Both the position numbers and the translations under genes were made by a program. The notes beneath the pieces are model-generated. The model was not told where the DNA came from and searched no databases. It saw only the letters and a program-made list of their open reading frames with translations. A stretch of DNA of 64,000 nt from Phocaeicola plebeius (GTDB lineage: Bacteria > Bacteroidota > Bacteroidia > Bacteroidales > Bacteroidaceae), in the NCBI GenBank assembly GCA_004558305.1, contig SFDG01000002.1:1-64000 (forward strand), in the 5' to 3' direction. Every line of letters starts with the position of its first letter. Within the stretch, counting starts at the first letter, position 1. Below, in pieces: positions 63,902 to 64,000 of this stretch.

Positions 63902-64000
63902 TGGCCTGTGGTTTTTATTCAACATTATTCAACACAAAGACACAGAGGGCACAAAGGGATTTTTTGAAGAGAGTAAAGGGGAAGAAGGTTTCGGACAGTC
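63902..64000. other. Intergenic end of window
   Basis: The last 99 bases hold ACACAAAGACACAGAGGGCACAAAG (arm-like, related to the hairpins at 10873 and 28384), whose partner would lie outside the window. The final bases (TTTCGGACAG) match the outer arm module of the repeats at 22421 and 62892. No gene is seen. Confidence 0.6.

Overview
The window is chromosomal DNA from a member of the order Bacteroidales, most likely the family Bacteroidaceae, with a fairly GC-rich genome. The support is threefold. Genes are preceded by the Bacteroides-type promoter (-7 box TAnnTTTG, often with a TTTG or TTG about 18-20 nt upstream) rather than by strong Shine-Dalgarno sites. Protein families typical of the group are present (DUF3078, PorT-like barrels, a golvesin-domain amidase, GH2 with a DUF4982-type C-terminus, an NhaC antiporter beside an altronate dehydratase). 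Gene order is also typical: hisH-hisA-hisF-hisIE, pyrB-pyrI, and glyA next to an outer-membrane barrel. No phage, plasmid, insertion sequence, CRISPR array or rRNA gene was seen. Most of the window is core genome.

Layout. 1-2.9 kb: the end of one GH2 beta-galactosidase and a complete second GH2 enzyme. 3.0-4.2 kb: a solitary HpaII-family restriction endonuclease homologue with no methyltransferase beside it. 4.3-10.9 kb (+): a biotin-dependent acyl-CoA carboxylase operon (biotin carboxylase, biotin carrier, carboxyltransferase), then a TlpA-like thioredoxin, a cell-wall amidase, a Nim-like flavoprotein, a small unknown and riboflavin synthase. 10.9-17.0 kb (-): lysC-lysA and a his cluster that also carries an FtsE-like ATPase. 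17.2-20 kb: tRNA-Asp, a GNAT/zinc-ribbon fusion, tRNA-Pro, a HAD phosphatase and a CBM9-like protein. 20-26 kb (-): a DPP-type S9 peptidase, yidC and pyrG. 26-28.4 kb (+): a DUF3078 protein and a TRIC-type channel. 28.4-33.4 kb (-): an OmpA lipoprotein, glyA, a PorT-like barrel, a flavin reductase and pyrIB. 33.5-35.9 kb: penicillin-binding protein 1A. 36 kb: two tandem tRNA-Arg(TCT) genes.

36.3-42.3 kb is a hexuronate catabolism locus. The arm lacI-uxaA-nhaC and the arm kdgK-eda diverge from one intergenic region that holds two opposed promoters and a palindromic candidate LacI operator. 42.5-47.6 kb (-): gcvP, an MBL hydrolase, rsmG and a DUF3298 lipoprotein. 47.8-50.7 kb: an amidase interrupted by a golvesin-like domain. 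51-59.2 kb (-): a tight gene string with two PlsC-type acyltransferases, a metallophosphoesterase, a free-standing MetH reactivation domain, dihydroorotase, a dolichyl-phosphate-mannose-synthase-like glycosyltransferase and a large TPR protein. mfd (+) diverges from it at 59.4 kb, and a secreted unknown follows at 63 kb.

The most interesting non-coding signal is a family of composite palindromic repeats between genes (near 274, 22279, 35936, 42385, 50739, 62751 and the window end). They share modules such as TCATTCTGAACGAAGTGAAG, and in one place a second 30-bp palindrome is nested inside. The most interesting coding signals are the orphan HpaII-like protein, whose apparent catalytic Lys position reads Arg, and a perfect 17-bp tandem duplication at the metallophosphoesterase/plsC junction. 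That duplication appears to have frameshifted the gene end and broken an ATGA stop/start overlap.
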